Assembly (NCBI GenBank): GCA_027036135.1
Contig: JALVSY010000016.1
Span: forward strand, 186,001 to 250,000
Reading direction: 5' to 3'
Origin: Pyrodictiaceae archaeon
Lineage (GTDB): Archaea > Thermoproteota > Thermoprotei_A > Sulfolobales > Pyrodictiaceae
Length of the DNA stretch: 64,000 nt
The position numbers and the translations under genes were made by a program. Each line of letters starts with the position of its first letter. Positions within the stretch are counted from its first letter, which is position 1. Under the pieces are notes generated by a model that was given only the letters and a program-made list of their open reading frames with translations, did not search any database and was not told the DNA's origin. Shown here in pieces: positions 17,415 to 25,117 of the stretch.

Positions 17415-17975
17415 GCCCTCTTTGAAGGCTTTTGCGCTTTGCTTTGCTGCCCTGATCGAGGCGATTATCCCGCCCAGCACTAGGAGTGCTAGACCGAGCC
17501 CTATAAGCCCGTCTGCTAGCCCAGAGACTTGTTGCTCGGTCTTAGTTATGCTCTCCTTGTAGTAGAGCGTGGCATGGATACTGGCATACTTGGTCGTCAC
17601 TAGGCTAAAGGCATTGCTTAGGCGGAGCTGGTAGTCCCCAGGGCCTGGCAACAGTATATCTCTCTCAGCGAAGCCAGCTATTCTCTCACTATATACTTTC
17701 TCACCGCCAGAGGTGAGAACAATTACATCGACGTCCTTGTTGCCGCCACTATACACCGTCACTATGACATGGAGACGTGGATCCACGGAGCCAGGCGGCA
17801 CCGTGAAGTCCCAGTAATAATAGTGGCCAGGATCGATGCTGAGCTTGGTATCCGCTATAGTATATTCATGTGGAACCACGATAGTCTTGCGAACCGTCGA
17901 GGGGTTAAGCGTAAAAAACGCGCCAGCAGCTATGAGGAGCAGGCCAAGTATCGCTATCTTAGACTCAGGGCGCAA
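17400..17975 (-). CDS. Membrane-anchored beta-sandwich protein (GOLD-like), provirus
   Basis: 191 aa. N-terminal hydrophobic segment (about 7-24), an extracytoplasmic domain of about 110 residues with alternating beta pattern (DPGHYYYWDFTV, then VDVIVLTSGGEKVYSERI), a second membrane segment (about 153-173) and a short basic tail. The domain looks like the GOLD/emp24-type beta sandwich, by eye only. No close neighbour shares its strand, and it has its own upstream region. A virion membrane or cell-surface protein is a reasonable guess. Confidence 0.7.
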   Translation of the reverse strand: MRPESKIAILGLLLIAAGAFFTLNPSTVRKTIVVPHEYTIADTKLSIDPGHYYYWDFTVPPGSVDPRLHVIVTVYSGGNKDVDVIVLTSGGEKVYSERIAGFAERDILLPGPGDYQLRLSNAFSLVTTKYASIHATLYYKESITKTEQQVSGLADGLIGLGLALLVLGGIIASIRAAKQSAKAFKEGLQGA

Positions 17976-18319
17976 AAGAAGAGCACCGATAAGGTGTTAC
18001 TTTTTAAGCAGGTGTGTTAAGCACTGCGCCCAGCCAGGCACATAGAGCAACAAAACAAAATATATAAGACACGCACATCATAATTCACGTATCCATATCA
18101 GTCTCCATGCATCACACAAATCATAATAGGCTAGGCCATTTGGCCGTACTACAGTATATTATTAGATATGAAGATATAAACCTGTCAGGCATTTTAGTTT
18201 ATGTCTTTCCGCGCCGATATAGTAATTCCTCATACTCATGTATTACGCATGATGCTAGGTAGCAATATTATCGCTCTTTAGCCTTAAGTGGTGTTAGCAA
18301 TCACCACGACATACTATGG
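17976..18319. other. Intergenic region between divergent provirus genes
   Basis: About 345 bp, A+T-rich in its middle (18050-18190), serving as upstream region for both the GOLD-like gene and the DUF3800 gene. AAATATATAAGA near 18058-18069 is a plausible TATA element. No coding sequence is supported. Confidence 0.5.
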
Positions 18320-19114
18320 GTGGCTAAGCTGGCGGTACTCATTTTCATAGATGAAAGCGGCAAGCCAGGGCTAAGGGAAGAGGATCCCTTTGTTCTAGCA
18401 GCATTAATAGTACATGAAAGCGTCTTCTTCGACCTCGAGAACGAGGTTTCAGCTATTGTGCAAAGTACTCTAGGTTCTTACGGGCTACCAGGCGTAGAGC
18501 TACACGCCAAGGATTTGATCCAGGGCAAGGGCGACTTTAGAAGCGTACCTGTAACAGCGAGAGTCAATGTCTATAGATCGGTGATCGAAGCCGTCGCCAG
18601 ATACGCCGACGAAGGCTTCGTAAAGGGCATAATCATCGAGACCTATAAGGATTTCGTGACCAGACCATCAGAGGAACAAGCAAGGAAATGCATAGCTAGA
18701 GAAGCTTATCACCTCATGTTAGAGCGTGTTGCCTGGGCACTCTATGACCACCATACAGAGGGCATCGCGCTCTTAGTCATAGATGAGAGCGAGCTAGATA
18801 ATCATATAAGGGACGTGGTTGAGGAAGAAATCCTCAAAGGCAAGTATACATCTAGAGTACCCACATCAAAGAGAATATTGCTCGATCCCGTATTCGCTAG
18901 ATCGCAGCATTATCGTAGCCTACAGGTTACAGACCTCATAGCATACACTGCTCGGAGAGCCGCAACCATGAGAAGAAGAGCACCAACCAATACCGACACA
19001 TATTTCTCAATAAGAGATACCCTAGAGACTATAAAGAAGAGAATCCTGCGAAAGAGTCCCCAAGGCACACTCTATGGATACGGCTACAAGACATGGAATA
19101 TTGTGAGTTGCTAG
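18320..19114 (+). CDS. DUF3800 family protein
   Basis: 264 aa. The N-terminal LIFIDESGKPG and the late LQVTDLIAYTARRA are the two conserved acidic motifs of DUF3800, a family with a predicted RNase H-like fold whose function is not established; members are common in mobile elements and near defence genes. The GTG start is preferred because the hydrophobic beta strand LAVLIFIDESG follows directly. It is a single-gene unit with its own upstream region and a strong hairpin 4 bp after the stop, as expected for accessory cargo. Confidence 0.85.
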   Translation: MAKLAVLIFIDESGKPGLREEDPFVLAALIVHESVFFDLENEVSAIVQSTLGSYGLPGVELHAKDLIQGKGDFRSVPVTARVNVYRSVIEAVARYADEGFVKGIIIETYKDFVTRPSEEQARKCIAREAYHLMLERVAWALYDHHTEGIALLVIDESELDNHIRDVVEEEILKGKYTSRVPTSKRILLDPVFARSQHYRSLQVTDLIAYTARRAATMRRRAPTNTDTYFSIRDTLETIKKRILRKSPQGTLYGYGYKTWNIVSC

Positions 19115-19117
19115 AGA

Positions 19118-19151
19118 CCCGCGGGACGGCCGCGGGGGACCGTCCCGCGGG
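19118..19151 (+). terminator. 12-bp GC-rich perfect hairpin after the DUF3800 gene
   Basis: CCCGCGGGACGG (19118-19129) and its exact reverse complement (19140-19151) enclose a 10-nt loop. It starts 4 bp after the stop codon. No U-tract follows, so termination is inferred from position; an RNA-stabilising or processing element is an alternative. Confidence 0.55.
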
Positions 19152-19411
19152 CGGCGGCCGACAGGGACCGCCTGATGGCAGATCTTGCTAGACTTCTCTA
19201 GAACGCTGCTAGGTTTCCCGTAGAAGGGCCTACTATTACTATCCTCTTTTATTCTCTACCCCTAATCATTATAAAGGGTAATACTGAAAAAGTAATATCA
19301 AAACGCTTCCTCATAAAAATACCCTCGCCCAGCTCTCCTTCTATATGTAACCTGTGTCCACGTCTCCTTAACTATACTCTAGAGTCGATCAGAGCAGAGT
19401 GGAGAGGAGCC
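19152..19411. other. Intergenic region, nothing recognised
   Basis: 260 bp, GC-rich at the left and A+T-rich near 19240-19320. It probably contains the promoter of the small gene at 19412; no other signal was seen. Confidence 0.4.
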
Positions 19412-19582
19412 GTGGGATGCACACAGGCAGAAATCCTAAGACTCTTGACTCTAATAGAGAAGCGGGTAATCCTGGCAGCTAAGGATATGCAGGACTTGAA
19501 GAGGAGATGGCAGGTACTAAAGGCCTCGATTGAGGAGAAATCGCTCGAGGAGCTAGAGAGCCAGCTAGGAGTATTTGTCTAG
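19412..19582 (+). CDS. Small helical protein, provirus (56 aa)
   Basis: GTG start preceded by GGAGAGGAG, a strong Shine-Dalgarno. The product is Leu/Lys/Glu-rich and almost entirely helical (EILRLLTLIEKRVILAAKDM, then LEELESQLGVFV), suggesting a coiled coil. It overlaps the convergent 70-aa gene by 4 bp at the stop codons. No family recognised. Confidence 0.55.
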   Translation: MGCTQAEILRLLTLIEKRVILAAKDMQDLKRRWQVLKASIEEKSLEELESQLGVFV

Positions 19583-19791
19583 CCGAAGCTTGTTTTTATG
19601 ATTCTTTCCAAGTAATCATAGTTTTCCTTTATTCTTTTTCTAAGATCACGTGCTACGAAGATGAATGATACCATTTCTTCTTCATAAGCGGCTTCTTCTA
19701 GTTCGTCCACCATCTTTAGTGCATTGCCTAGTAGGTTTAAGAGACCTACAGCTACGTTATATGTTCTCGGTGCCTGCGCTATAGCTGACAT
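19579..19791 (-). CDS. Small helical protein downstream of a regulator, provirus
   Basis: 70 aa, predicted helical (VGLLNLLGNALKMVDELEEA, then FVARDLRKRIKENYDYLERI). It starts 4 bp after the winged-helix gene and is probably co-transcribed with it. No family recognised; a partner or modulator of the regulator is a guess. Confidence 0.6.
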   Translation of the reverse strand: MSAIAQAPRTYNVAVGLLNLLGNALKMVDELEEAAYEEEMVSFIFVARDLRKRIKENYDYLERIIKTSFG

Positions 19792-19795
19792 GATT

Positions 19796-20062
19796 TCACC
19801 TGTCGCCCTCTACTACTTGGTACATTTGCATTAGGAGCTCTGCTACTTTGCGCCCTTTCTCTGTGAGCCTGTATTTTGGGCTACCGTTGATAATTACTGG
19901 CTCTACGAGGCCTAGTTCTTTGAGGCGCTTCATTATACGGGACGCTGTCGACCCGCCTACTATGCCTCTTGTTTGTAGGTCGTTTGTGTTCATGGGCTCC
20001 TTGTAGAGGGCTAGGATTACGTCCTCTATCTTCTCGCGGGTGCAGAGGCGGAACAAGAGCAT
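19796..20062 (-). CDS. Winged-helix regulator, provirus
   Basis: 88 aa. A winged helix-turn-helix (NTNDLQTRGIVGGSTASRIM, RLKELGLVEP) ends in a beta wing (GSPKYRLTEKGRKVAELL), typical of archaeal viral and plasmid regulators. It reads away from a region with repeated TTAGCGG/TAATAG motifs that probably includes its own operator. Confidence 0.82.
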   Translation of the reverse strand: MLLFRLCTREKIEDVILALYKEPMNTNDLQTRGIVGGSTASRIMKRLKELGLVEPVIINGSPKYRLTEKGRKVAELLMQMYQVVEGDR

Positions 20063-20074
20063 CCCCGCTTACTA

Positions 20075-20272
20075 TTAGCGGTTAATAGCAATCTATTAAC
20101 TGTAACCCGTTAGCCTTGAGCCTCTCTGCGCGAACACTTAGAAGAGCTGGGTCTATTAAATAACTAATAGCTGTTAATAGGAAATACCGCGATGTTGCTC
20201 TCTAATATATTTAGTATGTATTTCTCTGGGAGAGAGTCTTTCGCTTTCTGTTAGCGGTTTGCGGCTAATAGC
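20075..20272. promoter_or_regulatory. Repeated TTAGCGG / TAATAG operator-like motifs
   Basis: About 200 bp between two minus-strand regulator genes with several related motifs: TTAGCGGTTAATAGC (20075-20089), CTAATAG (20164-20170), TTAATAG (20174-20180), and TTAGCGGTTTGCGGCTAATA (from 20251). The same words recur at 20738-20784 upstream of the other regulators. They probably bind one of the encoded RHH or winged-helix proteins; iterons of a replication origin are an alternative. Confidence 0.5.
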
Positions 20273-20724
20273 TATTTATTAGAGCTGTACGCGTCTAGAA
20301 AAGCCTCGAGGACTCGGGCCACGAGCTCTGAGCGGTTAAGCCCATGCTTCTTCGCTATCTCGTCTATCTTTTGGATAACCTCGTCAGCCAAGTAGACCGA
20401 GATTACTCTCCTGTAGCCCCTGCGCCTAGGGCTTGTCTGGAATAAGCGACTCAAGTCCCACTCGATCTTGATATGGACTATTTTCTGCTGGGGCTGTTGC
20501 TTCTCTTGTTTCAGCGAGACCTTGCTCTTATTCATAAGCCTGAGTGCTAGTGGCGCTAGCTTTTCGCGCTTAGAGGGCTCTAGCTCTGAGATGTCGACCA
20601 CGTAGTAGTCTCCCCATTCACGGGCCTCGAGCTCTATGCCTAGCTTCCTCATACAATCGATGAAGTCCCTCTTTACTATGAGTGTCTGAGGGTCTAGTGC
20701 GTCTATCACGTATTCTTCGCACAT
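20272..20724 (-). CDS. Ribbon-helix-helix regulator with N-terminal extension, provirus
   Basis: 150 aa. The C-terminal 50 residues are a ribbon-helix-helix DNA-binding domain (YRRVISVYLADEVIQKIDEI, then HGLNRSELVARVLEAFLDAY). The first 100 residues are of unknown family, with a Cys pair early in the chain and a Lys/Gln-rich linker. Most RHH repressors keep the domain at the N-terminus, so the C-terminal position is unusual. It is divergent from the winged-helix gene at 20854 across a motif-rich promoter. Confidence 0.8.
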   Translation of the reverse strand: MCEEYVIDALDPQTLIVKRDFIDCMRKLGIELEAREWGDYYVVDISELEPSKREKLAPLALRLMNKSKVSLKQEKQQPQQKIVHIKIEWDLSRLFQTSPRRRGYRRVISVYLADEVIQKIDEIAKKHGLNRSELVARVLEAFLDAYSSNK

Positions 20725-20730
20725 TGCGGT

Positions 20731-20840
20731 TTCCCGCTAATAGATAATAGTGGTATCAGCTTTTTTTAGGTTTGCGGTTAGCGGTAAAGTGCAATATATT
20801 TAAATATTGCCGTTTGCGGTTTACAGTAAACGGAAACCCG
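20731..20840. promoter_or_regulatory. Divergent early promoter with dyads and TATA box
   Basis: Contains CCCGCTAATAG near 20737, TTTGCGGTTAGCGG (20771-20784), an A+T box ATATATTTAAATATT (about 20793-20807) that fits a TATA element for the plus-strand gene, and immediately after it CCGTTTGCGG followed by the dyad GTTTACAGTAAAC (20819-20831, 6-bp arms). The position of the dyad over the expected transcription start suggests repression. Confidence 0.55.
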
Positions 20841-20853
20841 CGAGGTGAGAAAT

Positions 20854-21102
20854 GTGGAACGCCTACTCCCCGCAAAAATCCAGATCCTAGCTTTTTTGGA
20901 GAAAAATGGCCCAGCCCGCGGAACAAAAATATCAAGAGAACTAGGCATCAGCGTATCAGCAACCTATGCGGCTCTTAGAGAGCTACGTGCTGCAGGCCTA
21001 ATAAAATACGATGAAGTAACAAAGCAGTATGAGATTACCGACAAGGGCAAGGCGGAGCTTGAGAGGATTAGGCGGGAGCTTGCTGTGGGGGTGGTGGCCT
21101 AG
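20854..21102 (+). CDS. Winged-helix regulator, first gene of the provirus plus-strand operon
   Basis: 82 aa from GTG 20854, chosen for the AGGTGA 5 nt upstream; an in-frame GTG at 20845 overlaps that signal. Clear winged helix (KISRELGISVSATYAALREL, RAAGLIKYDEVTKQYEITDK). It heads an operon of closely packed genes up to about 23.6 kb, with the next start 3 bp after its stop region. Probable autoregulator through the dyad at 20819-20831. Confidence 0.82.
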   Translation: MERLLPAKIQILAFLEKNGPARGTKISRELGISVSATYAALRELRAAGLIKYDEVTKQYEITDKGKAELERIRRELAVGVVA

Positions 21103-21104
21103 CC

Positions 21105-21896
21105 ATGGCTGAGCACGGGGTAAGGTTCTACGCTAGCGCTGCCCCTGGCTGGTGGCCTTACCAGCTGGTATCGCTGGGGAATAGGCGGCTCCCGCCCCGC
21201 AGGATAGGCTACTACAGCGTGCTGGTCGACAACGGGATGTTCGCCTACACCAAGACATCAAAGCAGCCACCCAGCCTCGATAACTGGTATCATCGCTTAC
21301 TGCTCTTCCTGCAGGAGATAGAGCGCCTAAGGAGACCCAAGGAGATCCTAGTCATCCTGCCAGACTGGCTCTACGAGCCCAGCTTCGTCTTGGACGCATT
21401 GGAGCACCCATTGGCTGCGAGGATATGTGCGCGCTACAGGTGCCTAGCCGTGGTGCATAGCGACAACAAGTGGGGCGGTTACCGCGAGGCAGCAGAAGAC
21501 CTTGCCAGCTACCACGACATGCTCTACGGCCTAGCAGCCCCGCTGAAGCTGACATGCTCAAGGTTCAGCATCAAGGCAATGAGGCGGATAATACGCAGAG
21601 AATGCCAGCTAACCATCACGGAGCAGGTCTGCAGCGTGGCTAAGAGATACAAGCTAGCATGTCATGGCCTAGGAGCATTACTGAATCCACAGCACATAGC
21701 GAGGCTAGCGGAGCTAGGGCTTAGCAGCTTCGATAGCAGCTCGTGGACGCGTCCGAACAACTCCGTGATCGCGAAGACCGCTAACTGGTCGGCGAAGACT
21801 AGCACGGAGAAGGAGCGCTTCTTCCAGGCAGTCCTGCAGCGCCTAGGCGCTCACGTAGAACTCACAGGCATAAAGACCGTCGAGGTGATGGCCTAG
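21105..21896 (+). CDS. TGT/DpdA-like base-exchange enzyme, provirus
   Basis: 263 aa. It follows the motif pattern of the tRNA-guanine transglycosylase TIM barrel: LVDNGMFAYT with Asp42 (TGT substrate Asp), ILPDWLYEP with Asp87, and HGLGALL plus GLSSFDSSSWTR with His187 and Asp210, the last matching the region of the TGT nucleophile Asp. TGTs put 7-deazaguanines into tRNA; the shorter viral and bacterial DpdA relatives insert them into DNA. No zinc site of classical TGT is evident. Its place in the early operon of the element favours a DpdA-like, DNA-directed role, but that is inference and the family match is by motif only. Confidence 0.62.
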   Translation: MAEHGVRFYASAAPGWWPYQLVSLGNRRLPPRRIGYYSVLVDNGMFAYTKTSKQPPSLDNWYHRLLLFLQEIERLRRPKEILVILPDWLYEPSFVLDALEHPLAARICARYRCLAVVHSDNKWGGYREAAEDLASYHDMLYGLAAPLKLTCSRFSIKAMRRIIRRECQLTITEQVCSVAKRYKLACHGLGALLNPQHIARLAELGLSSFDSSSWTRPNNSVIAKTANWSAKTSTEKERFFQAVLQRLGAHVELTGIKTVEVMA

Positions 21897-22450
21897 TGTT
21901 CACGAGCATCTACAGGGTCTATGGCGAGAAGGGTAGGCTGGAGATAGAGGCTGTGGGGGACAAGCTGCGGGTAACAGTCATCGATGCTGGCAGGGCCCTT
22001 GACGCCGATGTCAGCGCTGCCAGCTTCTTCGAGGCCCTCTTCAACCTAGTAGTCGACGAGAGCGAGGCCGAGGATACGCGGCTATTGATGCAGAGGCGCT
22101 CGACGTGCTACTATGATGAGAGGTGCAGCGAGCTCTGGGTACCAGACACTAGCCTAGTAGCCCACACGCTCTACGCTCTACGCAGCATCCTAGCCAAGGC
22201 GCCTGCGAGGCCAATCAAGCGCCTCGAGGAAGAATGCAGCGGCGGAGAGGACTGCTACCTGTGGAGCCCCGAGGAAGCAAGGGCAGCAGCCAAGGCAGCG
22301 ATACTCCTAGACCTAGCCGCCATGCTGCTAAGGAGCCCAGAGACCGTAGACAAGCTGCCAAGAGACGTAGACATGCTGGTCAAGGAGCACCAAGGCCCAC
22401 TCATGAAGCTCCTAAAGCAACAAGCAGAAGCCAAGGCCGCCGAGGGATGA
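21896..22450 (+). CDS. Uncharacterised 184-aa provirus protein
   Basis: GTG start overlaps the stop of the TGT-like gene by one base (TAGTG), so translation is probably coupled. The first 60 residues are beta-rich (YRVYGEKGRLEIEAVGDKLR); the rest is helical with Cys at CYYDERC and CSGGEDC, possibly a metal site. No family recognised. Confidence 0.7.
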   Translation: MFTSIYRVYGEKGRLEIEAVGDKLRVTVIDAGRALDADVSAASFFEALFNLVVDESEAEDTRLLMQRRSTCYYDERCSELWVPDTSLVAHTLYALRSILAKAPARPIKRLEEECSGGEDCYLWSPEEARAAAKAAILLDLAAMLLRSPETVDKLPRDVDMLVKEHQGPLMKLLKQQAEAKAAEG

Positions 22451-22453
22451 GTG

Positions 22454-22627
22454 ATGAGGGTCGTGACGTTCAAGATTGATGAGGATGAGTTGGAGAGGCT
22501 TGACAGCTTTGCACGATTGAAGGGCTGGACAAGGAGCGAGGTAATCAGGAAGGCACTGGATCTCTACCTGAGACTCGAGGAGTACAAGGTGCAGCCACGC
22601 TACAAGATAGTGAGGCTGCTATCATGA
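22454..22627 (+). CDS. Small ribbon-helix-helix protein, provirus
   Basis: 57 aa. MRVVTFKIDEDELERLDSFA followed by KGWTRSEVIRKALDLYLRLE is a textbook CopG-type RHH. The ATG is used, with an adjacent in-frame GTG at 22451 as alternative. Its TGA overlaps the next gene's ATG (ATGA). Confidence 0.85.
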   Translation: MRVVTFKIDEDELERLDSFARLKGWTRSEVIRKALDLYLRLEEYKVQPRYKIVRLLS

Positions 22628-22857
22628 CTGATGTCCTTGTTGCGGCTGCGAGGGACAAGGTGGTCATAACTATTGGCAGGGTCTCTGTGCGGCTCAGCAT
22701 GGCTGAGGCGAGGCTGCTCCACTACAAGCTATCAGCACTACTAGCGACCACGAACAAGGACTACGACAACTACATTGAGGACTGCGAGGTAGCCGACGAG
22801 GACACCGAGGACATTGATGGAAGCATCATAGAAGCAGGAGAATGCATAGAGAGGTGA
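22624..22857 (+). CDS. Small acidic provirus protein (77 aa)
   Basis: Start overlaps the preceding RHH stop. The N-terminal half is beta-like (DKVVITIGRVSVRLSMAEAR), the C-terminal half strongly acidic (EDCEVADEDTEDIDG). The pairing with an RHH gene resembles antitoxin or anti-repressor pairs, but no family match supports that. Confidence 0.6.
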   Translation: MTDVLVAAARDKVVITIGRVSVRLSMAEARLLHYKLSALLATTNKDYDNYIEDCEVADEDTEDIDGSIIEAGECIER

Positions 22858-22864
22858 CGGGGTA

Positions 22865-23224
22865 GTGGTGGCGCAGCTGGATGCCAGTATTAGGGCTGTG
22901 TACGAGCTAGCGGCTTTCAGCGAGACGGAGAAAAAGACATTGAAGCTGATAGCGGAGTATCTGCGCTATCGCAGGGAGAACAGCGAGCCAGACAAGCCAC
23001 CACCCAAGTGCTTCACGTACAAGGGGCTGCGCTGGTACTATAACAAGCAGCGATGGTACAAGACTCTGGAGTGGCACACCGTGGAGCGCAACATTAGGAG
23101 ATTTGCTGAGCTAGGCTGGCTCTCTAGGAGAATATTCGGTACACCCAGGGGCGGCAAGACCGCGCTATTCTGCCTAACAAGCAACCTGGAATACATCTTA
23201 GAGAAGCTGGGGTGGCTGCAGTGA
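22865..23224 (+). CDS. Helix-turn-helix-like provirus protein (119 aa)
   Basis: GTG start after GGTGACGGGG. The aromatic-rich middle (KGLRWYYNKQRWYKTLEWHT) and HTVERNIRRFAELGWLSRRI followed by GTPRGGKTALFCLT look like a winged helix with recognition helix and wing. A DNA-binding or replication-initiation role is possible. It overlaps the next gene by 4 bp. Confidence 0.65.
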   Translation: MVAQLDASIRAVYELAAFSETEKKTLKLIAEYLRYRRENSEPDKPPPKCFTYKGLRWYYNKQRWYKTLEWHTVERNIRRFAELGWLSRRIFGTPRGGKTALFCLTSNLEYILEKLGWLQ

Positions 23225-23412
23225 CCAGCACCCTTGAGCGCATCTCTCGCGAGAAATGGGTAGAGACCGTGGAGAGGAACCTACGAGACCTAGCAGACCA
23301 GATAAAGGAGCTAGAAGCACTACTGGCACGAATAACAGAGACCTATGGCCGCCTAGCCCTACTAGTAGAGCTAGAGAAGAAGAGAGGTGACCACAGATAC
23401 CCTGGTACATAG
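23221..23412 (+). CDS. Small coiled-coil protein, provirus (63 aa)
   Basis: GTG at 23221 overlaps the previous stop (GTGA). The product is one long amphipathic helix (ETVERNLRDLADQIKELEAL, then RLALLVELEKKRG). No family recognised. Confidence 0.6.
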   Translation: MTSTLERISREKWVETVERNLRDLADQIKELEALLARITETYGRLALLVELEKKRGDHRYPGT

Positions 23413-23588
23413 TAGTAGTCTACGACGTAGACCAAGTACGCGATGTCCTGAAGTTCCTCAGCAAGCACGGCAGCGTAAAAGCAATAGCTATACTCGCATC
23501 CCTCGAGGACGCCAGGGTCATAGGCGGGCTAAGGGCGAAGACCAGGGCAAAAATAATCAAGGGCTATATGCCTTTGCCCGCTCCATAG
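23391..23588 (+). CDS. Open frame without a canonical start, provirus
   Basis: 65 open codons reading PQIPWYIVVVYDVDQVRDVL and then GGLRAKTRAKIIKGYMPLPA look protein-like, with a hydrophobic strand then helix. No ATG, GTG or TTG occurs between the preceding in-frame TGA (23388-23390) and the conserved-looking part. It overlaps the end of the coiled-coil gene in another frame. Options are frameshifted expression, a rare start codon or a gene broken by mutation. Confidence 0.35.
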   Translation, partial: PQIPWYIVVVYDVDQVRDVLKFLSKHGSVKAIAILASLEDARVIGGLRAKTRAKIIKGYMPLPAP

Positions 23589-23622
23589 GTTTTGTGTTAG
23601 AAAAGCCTGGGGATAGGTATAA

Positions 23623-24468
23623 TTACTGCTCATCGTCTATGCCTAGTCTCTTCCTAAGCATCTTCACGAGTAGCTGGTCTCCCTCTTCCTCTACTAGGTC
23701 TACTATGTTTCTGAGCTTGCGCCTAGCGTAGCGGCTGTAGGCGTTCCTTATGATGCTGTAGTACTCGTACACAGGGTCTGGGAGATACACGGTGAAGTAG
23801 TCCCTGAACAGTTCTTGGCGCAGAAGCCTATCATCGTATATGCCCTCTATGTTCCTAGCAGCCATTATCACGGCTGTCTTGAGCCTCTTACCCTCATAGG
23901 TCTTTACACCGTGTTTATTCACCCTAGCTATGACCGCGTCCGCGTCCTCACGTATCCTGGGCGGCAGCTTCTTCTTACTAGGCGTTGTCATTATCAACAC
24001 GCTTACATCGGTCCTGGCCACGTCGTACCAGTCCAGTAGTGCCTCTAGGTACCGCCTCATCACTGGGTCGAACCACATATACGTGGAGCCCCAGAGCCCA
24101 GCATCGTCCCAGATGATTATCTCTGCGCCGTGCTCCATCTTCTCCAAGAGGTCGCGTGGAGAGAACACTAGCGCCATGAGGGCTCTCTGGTAGGCCTCGC
24201 CGCACTCCATGTCCTCGGCGCGCATATAGTAGGTGGCCACGGACTTTATGCTATAGGTGCTCTTCCCGCCACCCTTCTTCCCGTAGATTATTACGCCGAG
24301 GAACTCCTTGTCTACGAGGGCCTCGTGCATGAACCTGTGAAAAGCGTAGGGGGTGGCTCTGCACCCTAGCTCGTTCCTCAAGCCCCCTATCTCTTCCCAG
24401 AGGTCTGCGAGCCTCTCCTTCTGCTCCTCGCTTAGCTGGCTAAATATCTCCAGGGCTTGCATCTCCAC
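23623..24468 (-). CDS. Viral-type P-loop ATPase (SSV B251-like?)
   Basis: 281 aa. Walker A IIYGKKGGGKSTY (Lys69) and Walker B EIIIWDDAGLW (Asp121, Asp122), followed by MTTPSKKKLPPRIREDADAV, a pattern seen in small ATPases of crenarchaeal viruses and plasmids such as fusellovirus B251. Likely roles are DNA packaging or replication. It is last in a four-gene minus-strand block (25489 to 23623) and overlaps the upstream gene by 29 bp, suggesting translational coupling. The family link is by motif recall, not alignment. Confidence 0.75.
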   Translation of the reverse strand: MEMQALEIFSQLSEEQKERLADLWEEIGGLRNELGCRATPYAFHRFMHEALVDKEFLGVIIYGKKGGGKSTYSIKSVATYYMRAEDMECGEAYQRALMALVFSPRDLLEKMEHGAEIIIWDDAGLWGSTYMWFDPVMRRYLEALLDWYDVARTDVSVLIMTTPSKKKLPPRIREDADAVIARVNKHGVKTYEGKRLKTAVIMAARNIEGIYDDRLLRQELFRDYFTVYLPDPVYEYYSIIRNAYSRYARRKLRNIVDLVEEEGDQLLVKMLRKRLGIDDEQ

Positions 24469-24778
24469 CCACCAGTGTCTCCCTCTTCCTTATCAATAGT
24501 CCCAGCTTGTCGAGGACGCCTATGGCCTCAGCAACCCAGTTATCGAGGTCTCTTAGACTATAGCCCTTGGGGTCTGGCAGCCTCTGCCTAGCCCTAGGCG
24601 GTAACAACATGTATAGAGTATATACTGTCGACCTATACTCCGCGAGCCTGCGCTCATACTCAGCCCTCATCACTTTGCCATGTAGCTTACTCCTAGCCTC
24701 GGCTATCCTGTCAAGCTGGCGCGCAAGAGCCCAAGTATAATCAATTGTCTCCCTGTAGCGCTCCTGTACGTAGCTCAT
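24440..24778 (-). CDS. Uncharacterised helical protein, provirus ATPase operon
   Basis: 112 aa, helical, Arg-rich (QLDRIAEARSKLHGKVMRAE, then YRSTVYTLYMLLPPRARQRL). It overlaps both neighbours (29 bp with the ATPase gene, 4 bp with the upstream gene). No family recognised. Confidence 0.65.
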   Translation of the reverse strand: MSYVQERYRETIDYTWALARQLDRIAEARSKLHGKVMRAEYERRLAEYRSTVYTLYMLLPPRARQRLPDPKGYSLRDLDNWVAEAIGVLDKLGLLIRKRETLVGGDASPGDI

Positions 24779-25080
24779 CTCTTCCTCTCCCTCATCCTCT
24801 TAAGCCTCTTCTTAGCCTGCTCTATCTCCCTGTAGGCCTTGCGCTTCCCACGGAACTTCTTATCCTTCTTCACTACGAGCTTCAATAGGTTAAGCCTGCT
24901 CATCGCTGTGCGATAGCTTATCCTACCGCTCTTGTAGTCCTCTATGACGGCGTTAGTGATTCCCTTGACCTCTTTCGGGTTGTCTAGGCCTGGCTTACCC
25001 GTGTCCTTGACGCGGTGCCCTAGGTAGACTGTCCTGCGCCCCGTCCTCGGGTCGCGGAGCCGTATCCTCTTCCTCGCCAC
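24775..25080 (-). CDS. Very basic protein, provirus ATPase operon
   Basis: 101 aa, GTG start. Extremely rich in Lys/Arg (ARKRIRLRDPRTGRRTVYLG, ending AKKRLKRMRERKR). Nucleic-acid binding is likely, perhaps genome condensation in the virion. It overlaps the next gene by 4 bp (ATGA). Confidence 0.65.
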   Translation of the reverse strand: MARKRIRLRDPRTGRRTVYLGHRVKDTGKPGLDNPKEVKGITNAVIEDYKSGRISYRTAMSRLNLLKLVVKKDKKFRGKRKAYREIEQAKKRLKRMRERKR

Positions 25081-25117
25081 GGCTCATCGCCTGTGCCTCT
25101 TGTGATGCCTACGGTGC

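Noticed and set aside
23391-23588. Cas2-like reading of the start-less frame (VVVYDV)
   Set aside because: Only a short hydrophobic strand resembles Cas2; there is no CRISPR array or cas gene in the window and the fold is too short.
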